From contig NZ_CP126970.1 of NCBI RefSeq assembly GCF_030252185.1, forward strand, positions 372,001-436,000: a DNA stretch of 64,000 bases, read 5' to 3'. The notes beneath the pieces are model-generated. The model made no database searches and was not told where the DNA came from. It saw only the letters and a list, made by a program, of their open reading frames with translations. Made by a program: the position numbers and the translations under genes. How positions within the stretch are numbered: the first letter of the stretch is position 1; every line of letters begins with the position of its first letter. This document shows, in pieces, positions 45,136-55,725 of the stretch. The DNA comes from Corynebacterium suedekumii. GTDB lineage: Bacteria > Actinomycetota > Actinomycetes > Mycobacteriales > Mycobacteriaceae.

Positions 45136-45314
45136 AGGGTTCCTCCGGGCGTCGACTTCAATCATTCAATTGGTTATTTGATAATACGGTGTGGGAATAC
45201 CTAATTCACCGCAACCCTCGGGCCGCGTGAAAAGTCCGGGTCCGACGGCGACCTGCCCGCCCAGCCCCGAGAGGGTCCGGGGCGGGTCAGGCAGTCGAGC
45301 CGGGCGGCGTCGCG

Positions 45315-46195
45315 TCAGTACTGACGCAGGGTGATGTCGCGGTGGCCGCGGAGCTGGCCGCGCACCTCCCCCGCGACGTCGAGAATGAGCTGGAGCAGCT
45401 CCTCGGTGCGGTTGCCCAGGGCACGCACGACGAAGCCGGGACGCTCGGTCGCGGTCACCGAGGCGATCATCGACTCGTCCGCCGCGGCATGCTCGTCGAT
45501 CTTCGCACGCACGTCACGGATGAGATCCTCGGTGACGCCCGGGGCGAAACAGATGGCCGTCGCCACATGGGTGCGGCCACCCATGTAGAACTCCTTCTCC
45601 TGCCCGAACTCGCTGGAGAGCGGCTGGAGCTTGATGTTGTCGACCAGCGCGAGCTCGCCGCCGACGTTGACCACGTTGCGCAGGTGCGCCTGCTTGTACA
45701 GGAAGTGCCCGCCGTCCGGGGACCAGCCCGGGGTGACGATGTCCGAGAAGAACAGCGAACCGTTCGGGTGCACGTTGGCGGTGAGGTGCTGACGGAAGTC
45801 CGCGTCGCGGTAGAGAATCAGCTGATCCGGGATGTACTCCAGGACCGCACCCTCGGCGACGTTGAACTCCACGTTCTGCACCACATAATCGTCCGGGGTG
45901 CGGTAGACCTTGGCCGCCGACTGGTCGGTCAGCAGCGCGGACGCACCCTCGGCGACGTCGACCTTGATGCGGTAGGCGTCGCCGCCGACGTACCCGCCAC
46001 CCGGGTTGACGATGATGTAGTACACCTGACCGGAGTCATCGAGGTAGTGCGGGCGGATGATTTTCAGCGCGCGGGAGTGGTACTGCGAGGTCGCGATGGA
46101 CTTGCCGCCGCTGACCTCGATGCCGAGCTCCAGGACGCCCATCTCCTCGCGCGGAGGCTCATGGTGGAAGACGCCCGACGGTAGATCCCAGCCCA

Positions 46196-46196
<1 letters not shown>
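45315..46196 (-). CDS. ureD: urease accessory protein UreD
   Basis: Scaffold of the nickel-insertion complex that binds apo-urease and then UreF and UreG. The 293 residues show family segments YYIIVNPGGGYVGGD, TDQSAAKVYRT, LEYIPDQLILYRDADF and SDIVTPGW. ATG 46196 shares one base with the ureG stop (TAATG). It is last in the urease operon, matching the C. glutamicum order ureABCEFGD. Confidence 0.95.
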
Positions 46197-46810
<614 letters not shown>

Positions 46811-46853
46811 TGTGTCATTCCTTTCGTCTAACTTCTGTTTGATCGTCCCAATT

Positions 46854-47573
46854 TTAGGACATGAACATGCGGGAGTGAAGGGCCTCGTGGGCCATCTGGG
46901 CCACCTCGAGGCGGGGCGCCGCGACACCGAAATCGCTCGTCTGGTGGCGCATCGTCATCTCGATGGCCTGCTCGATCGCCTCATAGGCGCCGACCAGCAC
47001 ACGCTGGCCGGCGTCTTGGCCCAGCGGGATGGCTCGGATGGCGTTCTGGGTCATCGAGTTGGCCATCTGCATCAGGTACGCGGCGACCGCGTCCTCGACG
47101 TCGACGCCATGAGCGCCGAGCACCAGGCCCGCCGCGATACCCGGGTTGCCCTTGAGCTCGCGGGCATTGATCGCGGCCACGTACTCGGTGACCAGGTGGT
47201 CCTCCGGCGCCACGATGGCGGCGACGCGCGACCAGCGCTTGCCCATCGAGTTCATGGAGGTGCGGACCTCCTTCGGCGTCTGGCAAGCGTGGGCCAGCTG
47301 GTCCAGCTCGACCAGGAGCTGACGCTTCGTGGCGTCGTCAAGCTCGCTCTTCTGCAGCTCGACGGCGAACTTCACGGCCAAAGCCTCGTTGTAGCTGGCC
47401 TGACGCAGGTAGCCGTGCAGCCACCGGCCGTAGCCCTCGGCGTCGATGATGTCCTCGGCCAGGACATAGGTCTCGAGGCCGGCGGAATGGGCGAAACCAC
47501 CGGTCGGCAAAGCGGAGTCGGTCAGGTGCCAGATGACCAGCTCTGCGCGACGGTTAGTGAGAGTGCTCAGCAT
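46854..47573 (-). CDS. ureF: urease accessory protein UreF
   Basis: Helical protein of 239 residues that bridges UreD and UreG and gates nickel transfer. The N-terminal [18 protein letters not shown] motif and the later [14 protein letters not shown] and C-terminal [26 protein letters not shown] end, the segment that contacts UreG, are present. Start ATG 47573 lies within the last 20 bp of ureE. Confidence 0.95.
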   Translation of the reverse strand: MLSTLTNRRAELVIWHLTDSALPTGGFAHSAGLETYVLAEDIIDAEGYGRWLHGYLRQASYNEALAVKFAVELQKSELDDATKRQLLVELDQLAHACQTPKEVRTSMNSMGKRWSRVAAIVAPEDHLVTEYVAAINARELKGNPGIAAGLVLGAHGVDVEDAVAAYLMQMANSMTQNAIRAIPLGQDAGQRVLVGAYEAIEQAIEMTMRHQTSDFGVAAPRLEVAQMAHEALHSRMFMS

Positions 47574-48030
47574 GGCGGAATGCCTCCGGCATCACGTGCT
47601 CACCGCGGGAGAACGCCACATTGAGGTGCTCCAGGGTGTGCTCGACGGTGTGGTCGTAGCGGACGACCATGACTTCCTTGCCGAACTCGCTGTCGGCGCC
47701 GAAGAACTGCGCCTGCAGGTGACGGTTGCCCAGGGTGTGGGCCACGGCCAGCGCCTCGCGGATGGAGGCCGGGGCGATCACCAGGACGTCGGAGGCGGCC
47801 ATGCGAGCGACGACGGCGTTCTCGCCCTCGCGCTGCAGGACGTCACCGTCGTAGAGCTCACGAAAGTCGTTGGAAAGACGCAGGGCGACCTCGTTGCCGC
47901 CCTCGGTGGTCACTCGCTGGACCCGCTTGAGACGGCTCTCATTGTCGAACACGGCGTAGTCGATGTTCAGCCCGTCGCGCTCGGCCTCGGTGAGATCGGC
48001 GAGGTTACCGGAGATCTCGGTGATAATCAT
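47554..48030 (-). CDS. ureE: urease accessory protein UreE
   Basis: Nickel metallochaperone of 158 residues, with an N-terminal peptide-binding-like domain and a C-terminal metal-binding domain (LGNRHLQAQF, His conserved; VRYDHTVEHTLEHLNV). The tail FRHAEHSH is only mildly His-rich. ATG 48030 is preceded by AGAAAGAG. It overlaps ureF by 20 bp. A terminator-like hairpin separates it from ureC. Confidence 0.93.
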   Translation of the reverse strand: MIITEISGNLADLTEAERDGLNIDYAVFDNESRLKRVQRVTTEGGNEVALRLSNDFRELYDGDVLQREGENAVVARMAASDVLVIAPASIREALAVAHTLGNRHLQAQFFGADSEFGKEVMVVRYDHTVEHTLEHLNVAFSRGEHVMPEAFRHAEHSH

Positions 48031-48079
48031 GGGACTCTTTCTTCCAGATTGTGTAGAAAGCAGGTGTGTGGACAACAAA

Positions 48080-48106
48080 GGCGGGGTCGGTGTGAACCGC
48101 CCCGCC
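48080..48106 (-). terminator. internal terminator/attenuator between ureC and ureE
   Basis: On the minus strand GGCGGGG and CCCCGCC (7-bp arms, with an inner GGT/ACC pair) are followed by TTTGTTGT. It lies in the 148-bp gap between the structural and accessory urease genes and should lower, not abolish, ureEFGD expression. Confidence 0.55.
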
Positions 48107-48178
48107 AGTGTTGACATCGGCCGGCGACGCTCCAGGCAGAGCGCGCCGCGTCGATTAACCCCTGAGACTAGTACGGAA

Positions 48179-49888
48179 CTAGAACAGGAAGTAACGCTGC
48201 GTCATCGGCAGCTCGGTTGCCGGCTCGGAGGTGATCTCCTCGCCGTCGACGCTCAGCACGTAGGTCTCCGGATCAACCTTGATGTCCGGGGTGGCGTTGT
48301 TGAGCTTCAGGTCAGCCTTGCGGATGGTGCGCATGTTCTTCGCCTCGACGAAGGTGCGGTCCACGCCCAGCTCCTCCTCGATACCGGCCTCGATGGCGGC
48401 GGTCGGCAGGAAGGTGACGGAGGTGCGGCCGGCAGCAGCGCCGCGGGCGCCGAAAGAGTAACGCATGGTGCGCGGCTGCGGGGTCGGGATGGAGGCGTTG
48501 GAGTCGCCCATGATGGAACGGACGATGTAACCCGACTTCAGGACGATGCTCGGCTTGACGCCGAAGTACGCCGGCTCCCAGATGACCAGGTCGGCCAGCT
48601 TGCCCTCCTCCACGGAACCGACGGTGTCGGAGACGCCGGAGGCGATGGCCGGGTTGATCGTGTACTTCGCGATGTAGCGCTTGATGCGCTCGTTGTCGGC
48701 GTTGGCGTCGTCGCCCTCCAGAGCACCGAACTGCTCCTTCATGCGGTGCGCGACCTGCCAGGTACGCAGGACGACCTCGCCGACGCGGCCCATGGCCTGG
48801 GAGTCGGAGGAGGTGATGGACAGGATGCCGCGGTCGTGCAGGACGTCCTCGGCCGCGATGGTCTCCTTGCGGATGCGGGAATCCGCGAAGGCCACGTCCT
48901 CCGGAAGATCCGGGTTCAGGTGGTGGCAGACCATGATCATGTCCAGGTGCTCGTCCATGGTGTTGATCGTGTACGGCAGGGTCGGGTTGGTGGACGCCGG
49001 CAGAACGTTCGGCAGGCCAGCGACCTTCAGGATGTCCGGAGCGTGGCCGCCGCCGGCGCCCTCGGTGTGGAAGGTGTGGATGACACGGTCGCCGATGACT
49101 GCGATGGTGTTCTCGGCCATGCCGCCCTCGTTGAGGGTGTCGGTGTGGATGGCGACCTGGATGTCCATCTCATCGGCGACGGTCAGGGCCGTGTCGATGG
49201 AGTTGGCGGTGGCGCCCCAGTCCTCGTGGATCTTCAGGCCGATGGCGCCGGCCCGGATCTGCTCGCGCAGCTTCTCCGGATCGGAGGCGTGGCCCTTGCC
49301 CAGGAAGCCGACGTTGACGTTGAAGTCACGCGTCGCGCGGATCATGTGCTTGATGTTGGCCGGGCCGGCGGTGACGGTGGTGGCGTTGGTGGAGTCCACC
49401 GGGCCGGTGCCGCCGCCGATGAGGGTGGTGGTGCCGTTGTCGAGGGCTGCCTCGACCTGCTCCGGGGAAATGAAGTGGATGTGGGTGTCCACGGCGCCGG
49501 CGGTGACGATCTTGCCCTCGCCGCCGATCACCTCGGTGTTCACGCCCACGATGATGTCCACGTCATCCTGGATGTCCGGGTTGCCGGCGTTGCCGATCTT
49601 GATGATCTTGCCGTCCTTGACGGCGATGTCGGCCGTGTAGATGCCGGTGTAGTCGATGACGGTGCCGTTGGTGATGACCAGGTCCGGGGTCTCATCGGTG
49701 GAGGTGCGGGAGTTCTGGCCCATACCGTCGCGGATGACCTTGCCGCCGCCGAAGGAAACCTCTTCGCCGTACTTCGTGTAATCCTTCTCGACGCGAGCGA
49801 TCAGCTCGGTGTCAGCCAGACGGATGCGGTCGCCGGTGGTGGGGCCGTGCAGCTCAGCGTACTGGCGGCGCTCCATTTCAAAAGACAT
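48179..49888 (-). CDS. ureC: urease alpha subunit
   Basis: Catalytic subunit, 569 residues, hydrolysing urea to ammonia and carbamate. The carbamylated-lysine motif GLKIHEDWG, nickel ligands in [10 protein letters not shown], the HTDTLNEGG histidine, [15 protein letters not shown], and the flap [18 protein letters not shown] are all intact. ATG 49888 ([14 protein letters not shown]) has AAGAGGAG 10 nt upstream; ATG 49876 is possible. The 117-bp gap to ureB has no gene. It forms the (alpha-beta-gamma)3 complex with UreA and UreB. Confidence 0.98.
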   Translation of the reverse strand: MSFEMERRQYAELHGPTTGDRIRLADTELIARVEKDYTKYGEEVSFGGGKVIRDGMGQNSRTSTDETPDLVITNGTVIDYTGIYTADIAVKDGKIIKIGNAGNPDIQDDVDIIVGVNTEVIGGEGKIVTAGAVDTHIHFISPEQVEAALDNGTTTLIGGGTGPVDSTNATTVTAGPANIKHMIRATRDFNVNVGFLGKGHASDPEKLREQIRAGAIGLKIHEDWGATANSIDTALTVADEMDIQVAIHTDTLNEGGMAENTIAVIGDRVIHTFHTEGAGGGHAPDILKVAGLPNVLPASTNPTLPYTINTMDEHLDMIMVCHHLNPDLPEDVAFADSRIRKETIAAEDVLHDRGILSITSSDSQAMGRVGEVVLRTWQVAHRMKEQFGALEGDDANADNERIKRYIAKYTINPAIASGVSDTVGSVEEGKLADLVIWEPAYFGVKPSIVLKSGYIVRSIMGDSNASIPTPQPRTMRYSFGARGAAAGRTSVTFLPTAAIEAGIEEELGVDRTFVEAKNMRTIRKADLKLNNATPDIKVDPETYVLSVDGEEITSEPATELPMTQRYFLF

Positions 49889-50005
49889 TGTCTAAGTTCT
49901 CCTCTTAGCTCGCTACTTCTCGTTTATTCAGTGCGTTGGTTGAGTCGTATCCCCTGCAGGAAACGGTGTGCGGTTGGCCCGGGTAAGCCGGACCCGTGCA
50001 CCCGC

Positions 50006-50317
50006 CTAGGCCAGGGAACCGTTGACCTTGCTGTTGAAGCCGAAGACCTCACGGGTGCCACCGAAGTCAACGAGGTTGACGGTGCGGGAGTCGCCCGGCT
50101 CGAGGCGGACGGCGGTGCCGGCCGGAATGTCTAGGCGCTTGCCTTTGGCCGCCTCGCGGTCGAACTCGAGCTCGCTGTTGGCCTCATAGAAGTGGAAGTG
50201 GGAACCGACCTGGACCGGACGGTCGCCCTTGTTGGTCACCTCGATGGTGATGGCCTCGCGGCCCTCGTTGAGGACGATCGGGCCCTCTTCCGCGACGAAG
50301 ATTTCACCAGGAATCAT
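50006..50317 (-). CDS. ureB: urease beta subunit
   Basis: Structural subunit, 103 residues, normal length for the three-subunit bacterial form. Starts [21 protein letters not shown] and contains [16 protein letters not shown] and the [15 protein letters not shown] motif. It begins 38 bp after the ureA stop in the same operon, behind an AAAGGAGA site. Confidence 0.97.
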   Translation of the reverse strand: MIPGEIFVAEEGPIVLNEGREAITIEVTNKGDRPVQVGSHFHFYEANSELEFDREAAKGKRLDIPAGTAVRLEPGDSRTVNLVDFGGTREVFGFNSKVNGSLA

Positions 50318-50355
50318 GTCAAACTCTCCTTTTTGCGACAGTTGCGAGTCGATGT

Positions 50356-50658
50356 TTAGCGGATCGGGTTGTGAACGGTGACAAGCTTGGTTCCGTCAGG
50401 GAAGGTGACCTCGACCTGAACGTCGGCGATCATTTCCGGGACACCCTCCATGACGTCATCACGGGTGAGGATGCTGACGCCCTCGCTCATGAGCTCGGCG
50501 ACGGTCTTGCCGTCGCGAGCGCCTTCCATCAGCTCTGCGGTGATGTAGGCGACGGACTCCGGGTGGTTGAGCTTGACGCCACGCTCCTTGCGACGACGGG
50601 CCACGTCTGCGGCCACGACGATCATGAGCTTCTCTTGTTCACGCTGGGTGAGGTGCAT
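50356..50658 (-). CDS. ureA: urease gamma subunit
   Basis: Structural subunit, 100 residues, starting [27 protein letters not shown] with NHPESVAYI and DGKTVAELM, full-length. ATG 50658 follows AAGGAG. First gene of ureABCEFGD. The upstream 80 bp are comparatively AT-rich and should hold the promoter; I could not find a convincing nitrogen-control (AmtR) site. Confidence 0.97.
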   Translation of the reverse strand: MHLTQREQEKLMIVVAADVARRRKERGVKLNHPESVAYITAELMEGARDGKTVAELMSEGVSILTRDDVMEGVPEMIADVQVEVTFPDGTKLVTVHNPIR

Positions 50659-50744
50659 GAGTTCTCCTTGAAATGCTTGTTAGAGGTGAGTGCAATATGG
50701 ATCCTGCAACCCATACTGCCGAAACTTGAACCGTTGTGCAGAGA

Positions 50745-50783
50745 AGCCGGCGATCAACGGCGGGTGCCTGCCGATCGCCGGCT
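50745..50783 (-). terminator. terminator of the EamA transporter gene
   Basis: Eleven-base perfect arms AGCCGGCGATC (50745-50755) and GATCGCCGGCT (50773-50783) with a 17-nt loop. On the minus strand it is followed by TCTCTG; on the plus strand by TTTTC. It lies between the transporter stop and the urease promoter and isolates the two. Confidence 0.7.
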
Positions 50784-50838
50784 TTTCAATTAGGTGCTGG
50801 GTGCTGTTTTCCCTGGCGGCGGGACGCCGTGGGCCGTC

Positions 50839-51970
50839 TTAGACGGCCACGTCTTCGTTTGCCTGGGCCGTGTCGACGGCCTTCTTCTTGAAGACTGCGT
50901 CGAACAGGCCGTTCTGGAACGCCACGCAGCCGAGGATGATGAGGATGCCCAGCCACTGCAGCAGGGACGGGATCTCACCGAACAGCGGCCATGCCACAAT
51001 GACGGACGTCACCGGGGACAGCAGCAGGATGCCTGCGGACAGGACCGGCTCGAGCCAGACGGAACCGATCTGGACCAGGGTCCAGGCGGCAGCCTGACCG
51101 ATGACGATCAGCACGATGAGGTTGAACCAGTTGTTGCCGTTGATCGGGTCACCCATCTGGACGGCGTCGAAGATCTCCGATGTCCTCCGGCATGTCCGGC
51201 AGAACCATCTGGCCGGTCTCCGGGTCCTTGGTCAGGACGCCGGTGGTCACGGCGAAGCCGTTGCCGAAGATCATGGCGATGATCGGGGCGACCATCTGGG
51301 CGATCATGGTCCACATCATCGGCTGGACGTAAAGGTCCTTGCGCGGTGCGGTGGTGGAGGCCTTCCGGGAGAAGTACAGGTAGAAGGAGTAGCAGATACC
51401 GGAGGTCAGGCCGAAGATGGTGCCCAGGACGGAGGTCTTGACACCGGAGATCTGGTCCGGACCGGGCATGGCCTCGGTGGGCTCGAAGACGCCGCCGGTC
51501 AGCAGCACGCCGACGATCATCAGCGGCAGAATCACGATGAAGGATTTCGGCAGCTTGTACTTGTCGAAGATCGTGGAGAGGATCGGGACGATGACGACCT
51601 GCAGGTTCAGCAGAATCGCGGCGATGCCGGAGCCGATCAGGAAGATGGAGAAGTTCCAGGCGACGAAGTCGATGCCCAGGAAGATGCCGGCGATGACGGA
51701 GTAGATGATGCCCTGCTTGGGCAGGCTCATCTTCTTCTTCATCTCGTGGATGGCCAGCGGGAGGAGGATGAGGGCGCCAATAGCGACGCGGAGGAATGCC
51801 TGGGTGGCCGGGTCCATGTTGGACGCCTTGACCCACAGCGGAGTGCCAGACAGGAACAGGGTGCCGATCAGAAGGATGATAACGGCCTGCGAGTGGCCGA
51901 TCGTCGTTACCGGATTCTTTTGCAGGGAGGGGTGTACCGCCGCGCTCCCGGCCGTCGATTGATTGGTCAT
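50839..51970 (-). pseudogene. EamA/DMT-family membrane transporter, one frameshift
   Basis: Corrected length 376 residues, about ten membrane helices in two EamA repeats (PLWVKASNMDPATQAFLRVAIG in the first; WTLVQIGSVWLEPVLSAGILLLSPV in the second). One extra base in the CC pair at 51177-51178 splits the gene between DMPEDI and EIFDAVQMGDPINGNNW. Long loops between helices (EPTEAMPGPDQISG) are unusual for DMT proteins. A TAGCCT box (51983-51978) ends 7 nt before ATG 51970, predicting a leaderless mRNA. Substrate unknown; its position before the urease genes is separated by a terminator. Confidence 0.8.
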
Positions 51971-51983
51971 ACTAGAGAGGCTA

Positions 51984-52374
51984 GCAGGCATTTCCCCAGA
52001 ATCCAGATCATTGTCCAAATCTTTATTTACAGCACGCTTATACTATTTCAACTTGATGGCCCTCTTGTCGCCATATAGTTGCACCTTATACTTTTCAAGG
52101 CTCTTTTCCCACCCTAATATGGGGGTGGAATCGTCAGGCCCTCAAATCGCCCTCCGCGGTTCCTCGGCCCTTGAAATCGAACTCCCCGCCAAACTGGGAC
52201 ATTTTTCAAGTATCCATTCAGGCAACAGGCAGGAAGCCGCAGCCAGAGACACAGTCGAAACGTTTTTTGGTGGCAGTTCAGCTTTGTCAAGAGTTTTAAC
52301 GTACAAGTACCTGCCAAAGTTCCCGTCGCGCTCCTGACGGCGGTGCAAAGGCGCGCCGACAGCGGCCAGTGCCC
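51984..52374. other. gene-free, partly AT-rich gap
   Basis: About 390 bp between two divergent leaderless promoters. The part from 52010 to 52130 is markedly AT-rich for this genome. I find no coding frame with codon bias, no tRNA-like fold and no clear operator. A regulatory RNA cannot be excluded. Confidence 0.4.
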
Positions 52375-52389
52375 TACACTCTGAAACCC

Positions 52390-52671
52390 ATGAAGACACT
52401 CAAAGTCTGGCAACTGGCCGCCCTGGTCATCTTCGGCATTCTCTTCGTCATGTTCCTGACCACCGCGCTCCTCGGAGACGACTGGATCCTGTGGCTCTAC
52501 CCCGTCGCGGCGCTCGTCGGCGTCGCCATCACCCTGTGGGACGGCCCGGGGCGCAAGGAGCGCAAGCAGCTCGAGGCCACCGAGCGCGCTCAGGCGGACG
52601 CCGAAGAAATGGAGCGCGCCAAGAGACTCGCACGCAAGGAACGTAAGCGCCGCAACAAGGACGACAACTAG
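52390..52671 (+). CDS. small two-helix membrane protein with charged tail
   Basis: A 93-residue protein: two membrane helices (WQLAALVIFGILFVMFLTTALL and ILWLYPVAALVGVAITLW, separated by GDDW) and a 40-residue tail alternating Glu/Arg/Lys that is likely a coiled coil (ERAQADAEEMERAKRLARKERKRR). I do not recognise a family. ATG 52390 lies 9 nt behind a TACACT box (52375-52380), so it is probably near-leaderless. It is convergent with lysS and the GC-rich hairpin at 52739 separates them. Confidence 0.7.
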   Translation: MKTLKVWQLAALVIFGILFVMFLTTALLGDDWILWLYPVAALVGVAITLWDGPGRKERKQLEATERAQADAEEMERAKRLARKERKRRNKDDN

Positions 52672-52738
52672 TCCGCCCAGGCCCCTCCCCCTCCCCCAGG
52701 GAGGAGAGCGGCCCCACACTCAGGTGCGGGGATCGTCT

Positions 52739-52781
52739 GCGGGGCCGCGCGGTGGACAGTCAGGCCACCGCGCGGCCCCGC
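52739..52781. terminator. 17-bp stem terminator downstream of lysS
   Basis: Perfect arms GCGGGGCCGCGCGGTGG and CCACCGCGCGGCCCCGC with a nine-base loop, between the convergent lysS and small membrane-protein genes. No U-tract follows in either direction, so it may work with Rho or simply by strength. Confidence 0.7.
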
Positions 52782-52808
52782 TCACTGCGGTCCTGAAACG
52801 GCCGATCG

Positions 52809-54380
52809 TCAGTTGTGCTGCTCCGGCTTGACGATCGGGAACAGCACGGTCTCGCGGATGCCCAGGCCGGTCAGGGCCATGAGGAGGCGGTCGACGCCCA
52901 TGCCGATGCCGGAGGTCGGCGGCATGCCCTGCTCCATGGCGGCGAGGAAGTCCTCGTCGAGGACCATGGCCTCGTCGTCGCCTCCGGCGGCCAGGCGGGC
53001 CTGATCCTCGAAACGCTCCCGCTGGATGACGGGGTCGACGAGCTCGGAGTAGCCGGTGGCCAGCTCGAACCCGCGGACGTAGAGGTCCCACTTCTCGGTG
53101 ACGCCGGGCTTGCTGCGGTGCTGGCGGGTGAGCGGGGAGGTCTCGACGGGGAAGTCCTTGACAAAGATGGGGCCGTCCAGCTGATCCTCGCACAGCAGCT
53201 CCCAGATCTCCTCGACGAGCTTGCCGTGGCCCCAGCCGCCCTTGGCGGGGACGTCGAGGCCGATGGCGTCGGCGATGGCCTTGAGTTCCTCGACGCTGGA
53301 GTCGATGGTGACCTCCGGCTGGCCGGGGAACTTGCGCTGCAGGGCCTCGTTGAGGGAGGGGTACATCTCGATGACCTGCCACTGTCCGCCGAGATCGTAC
53401 TCAGTGCCGTCGGCGAGCGTGACCACGTGCGAGCCGAAGACCTCCATGGCCACGGCCTGGATGAGACCCCTGATGGTGTCCATGCCGGTGTTGTAGTCGC
53501 CCCACGCCTGATAGGTCTCGAGCATGGCGAACTCCGGCGAGTGGGAGCTGTCGACACCCTCGTTACGGAAGTTGCGGTTGACCTCGAAGACCTTGTCGAT
53601 GCCGCCGACGACGCAGCGCTTGAGGTAGAGCTCCGGCGCGATGCGCAGGTACAGGTCGATGTCGAGGGCGTTGGAGTGCGTCTCGAAGGGGCGGGCCGCC
53701 GCGCCGCCGTGCAGGGTCTGCAGCATCGGGGTCTCCACCTCGAGGAAGCCCTCGCCCTCCAGGTGGTGGCGCAGGGCCCGCATCACCCTGATGCGGGTCA
53801 GGGCGTTGGCGCGGGCCTGCTCGCGCATGATGAGGTCGGTGTAGCGGTGGCGCACGCGGGTGTCCTCGGACATGTCCGCGAAGGCGACGGGCAGCGGGCG
53901 CAGCGCCTTCGCGGCCATGGTCCAGGTGGTGGCCATGATGGACAGCTCGCCGCGTCGGGACGCGATGACGCGACCGCGGACGGAGACGAAGTCACCGAGG
54001 TCGACGTCGGCCTTCCAGGCGTCGAGCGCCTCCTGGCCGACCTCCGCCAGGGAGAGCATGGCCTGCAGCTGGGTGCCGTCGCCGTCCTGGAGGGTGGCGA
54101 AGCACAGCTTGCCGGTGTTGCGCATGAAGATGAGCCGGCCCGCGACGGCGACCTCGACGTCGGTCTCCTCGCCGGGCTGCAGGTAGGTGACACCCTCCCG
54201 CTTCTCGACGTCCGCGTCTTCCGCCAGCACCGCGAACCTCTCCCGCAGGTCACGCAGCGACGTGGTCCGGTCAACGGTGACGGGGTACGGCTCAACACCG
54301 GCGTCGATGAGCTTCTGCCGCTTCTCGCGGCGGATGCGCAGCTGTTCGGGGAGGTCCTGGGTATTCTTCTGCTCGGTCAC
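52809..54380 (-). CDS. lysS: lysyl-tRNA synthetase, class II
   Basis: Charges tRNA-Lys. The 523 residues have the N-terminal OB-fold anticodon-binding domain ([21 protein letters not shown]) and class II motifs: motif 1 around [23 protein letters not shown], motif 2 [18 protein letters not shown], motif 3 [14 protein letters not shown] 54380 ([13 protein letters not shown]) is preferred since TACCCT (54394-54389) ends 8 nt upstream, a leaderless arrangement; an upstream ATG at 54407 would read through that promoter. Position matches mycobacterial lysS downstream of clpC. Confidence 0.96.
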   Translation of the reverse strand: MTEQKNTQDLPEQLRIRREKRQKLIDAGVEPYPVTVDRTTSLRDLRERFAVLAEDADVEKREGVTYLQPGEETDVEVAVAGRLIFMRNTGKLCFATLQDGDGTQLQAMLSLAEVGQEALDAWKADVDLGDFVSVRGRVIASRRGELSIMATTWTMAAKALRPLPVAFADMSEDTRVRHRYTDLIMREQARANALTRIRVMRALRHHLEGEGFLEVETPMLQTLHGGAAARPFETHSNALDIDLYLRIAPELYLKRCVVGGIDKVFEVNRNFRNEGVDSSHSPEFAMLETYQAWGDYNTGMDTIRGLIQAVAMEVFGSHVVTLADGTEYDLGGQWQVIEMYPSLNEALQRKFPGQPEVTIDSSVEELKAIADAIGLDVPAKGGWGHGKLVEEIWELLCEDQLDGPIFVKDFPVETSPLTRQHRSKPGVTEKWDLYVRGFELATGYSELVDPVIQRERFEDQARLAAGGDDEAMVLDEDFLAAMEQGMPPTSGIGMGVDRLLMALTGLGIRETVLFPIVKPEQHN

Positions 54381-54450
54381 GGGTTCCAAGGGTAGTCCAT
54401 CGCGCACCCCGGCAGACAGTCGGCGACCGCCGTGATCCGCCCGGCCATTT

Positions 54451-54486
54451 AATCTGATATCAGATTCTGCTATTCTGATATCAGAT
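54451..54486. promoter_or_regulatory. tandem palindromic operators before the SPFH gene
   Basis: AATCTGATATCAGATT (54451-54466) is a perfect 16-bp palindrome; TCTGATATCAGA recurs at 54474-54485. Their centres are 21 bp apart, two helical turns, so bound proteins would sit on the same face. A TATTCT -10 candidate (54471-54476) overlaps the second copy, so binding should repress. The RHH protein two genes downstream is a good candidate ligand. Confidence 0.7.
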
Positions 54487-54512
54487 TAACCCGTCACGAA
54501 AGGTCCCGCATC

Positions 54513-55505
54513 ATGAGCACCCCGCACACCCACCACGACCCCGACCAGTCCCACGTCCCCGAGGCCGAGGTCGCCGAGCGCCCCGTCGGCCACGACGGCG
54601 CCAAGGTCGAGATCGTCGAGTCCCCCGCCTGGTCCGGCTCCACGCCGCTGGCCGCCGCCGTCCTCGTCGGCGGCATCCTGGCGATCATCGCCGGTCCCGC
54701 CCTGACCATCTGGGCCGGCATGCTTATCGACGGCGGCGACGCCGTCGGCAGCGTCCTCCTCCCGATCGGCATCCTCCTCATCGTCCTCGGCGCCGTCGCA
54801 CTGCCGATGGTCCGCATCATCTCCCCCGGCCACACCCACGTCGTCCAGTTCTTCGGCCGCTACCTCGGCACCAACCGCACGACGGGCCTCAGTCTCGTCC
54901 CGCCGCTGGCCACCTCGAAGAAGATGAGCGTCCGCGTGCGCAACTTCGAGACCAGCGAGCTCAAGGTCAACGACCTCAACGGCAACCCGGTCATGATCGG
55001 CGCCATCATCGTCTGGCAGGTCGCCGACACCGCCAAGGCCACCTTCGCGGTCGAGGACGTCGAGGAGTTCATCCACTCCCAGGCCGAGTCCGCCCTGCGC
55101 CACACCGCCACGAGCCACCCCTACGACGGCGGCACGGCCCACCTGCCGTCCCTGTCAGGTTCCACGGACCTCGTCTCCCGGGAGCTCGCGGACGAGGTCG
55201 CGGCCCGGGTGAAGATCGCCGGCCTGGAGATCATCGAGGCCCGCATCTCCGCCCTGTCCTACGCCCCCGAGATCGCCCAGGCGATGCTGCAGCGCCAGCA
55301 GGCCGGCGCGATCGTCGACGCCCGCGAGACCATCGTCGACGGTGCCGTGTCCATGGTCGAGTCCGCCCTGGCCGAGCTGGAGAAGAAGCAGATCGTCGAG
55401 CTCGACCCGGAGCGCCGTGCCGCCATGGTGTCGAACCTGCTCGTCGTCCTGTGCTCGGACACCAACGCCCAGCCGATGATCAACACGGGCAGCCTGTACA
55501 CCTAG
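54513..55505 (+). CDS. SPFH-domain (stomatin/prohibitin-like) membrane protein
   Basis: A 330-residue protein: acidic, His-containing cytoplasmic start (TPHTHHDPDQSH), two membrane helices (LAAAVLVGGILAIIAGPALTIWAG and SVLLPIGILLIVLGAVAL), then an SPFH domain (ISPGHTHVVQFFGRYLGTNRTTGL, NFETSELKVNDLNGNPVMIGA, VKIAGLEIIEARISALSYAPEIAQAML) and a helical end. SPFH proteins organise membrane microdomains. ATG 54513 follows AAAGG. It heads an operon with the RHH gene (3-bp gap) and probably DUF456, under the tandem operators at 54451. Confidence 0.9.
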   Translation: MSTPHTHHDPDQSHVPEAEVAERPVGHDGAKVEIVESPAWSGSTPLAAAVLVGGILAIIAGPALTIWAGMLIDGGDAVGSVLLPIGILLIVLGAVALPMVRIISPGHTHVVQFFGRYLGTNRTTGLSLVPPLATSKKMSVRVRNFETSELKVNDLNGNPVMIGAIIVWQVADTAKATFAVEDVEEFIHSQAESALRHTATSHPYDGGTAHLPSLSGSTDLVSRELADEVAARVKIAGLEIIEARISALSYAPEIAQAMLQRQQAGAIVDARETIVDGAVSMVESALAELEKKQIVELDPERRAAMVSNLLVVLCSDTNAQPMINTGSLYT

Positions 55506-55508
55506 ACC

Positions 55509-55715
55509 ATGGCCCGCAAGAACATTCCGCTGCGGATCGACCCGGCCGTGCACGAGGCCATCGTCCGCTGGGCCGACGACGAGGCGCGCAGCGTCAACGC
55601 GCAGATCGAGGTGATGCTTCGCGACGCCCTGCGCCGCGCCGGTCGACTGCCCCGCAACGTCGGCGAGCTGCCCCGCCGCGGCCGCCCCCCGAAGGGCGAC
55701 GCCACGGAGGACTAG
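55509..55715 (+). CDS. ribbon-helix-helix (Arc-type) DNA-binding protein
   Basis: A 68-residue protein starting ARKNIPLRIDPAVHEAIVRWADDEARSVNAQIEVML: a beta-ribbon (KNIPLRI) then two helices, the Arc/MetJ fold, plus an Arg/Pro-rich tail (RRGRPPKGD). RHH dimers bind tandem operator sites. It follows the SPFH gene by 3 bp and may autoregulate through the palindromes at 54451-54486. No toxin gene accompanies it, so an antitoxin role is unlikely. Confidence 0.85.
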   Translation: MARKNIPLRIDPAVHEAIVRWADDEARSVNAQIEVMLRDALRRAGRLPRNVGELPRRGRPPKGDATED

Positions 55716-55725
55716 TGTGTCCGTC

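Noticed and set aside
55509..55715. Antitoxin of a toxin-antitoxin pair
   Set aside because: The RHH protein fits by fold, but neither neighbour resembles a toxin; the upstream gene is SPFH and the downstream one DUF456.
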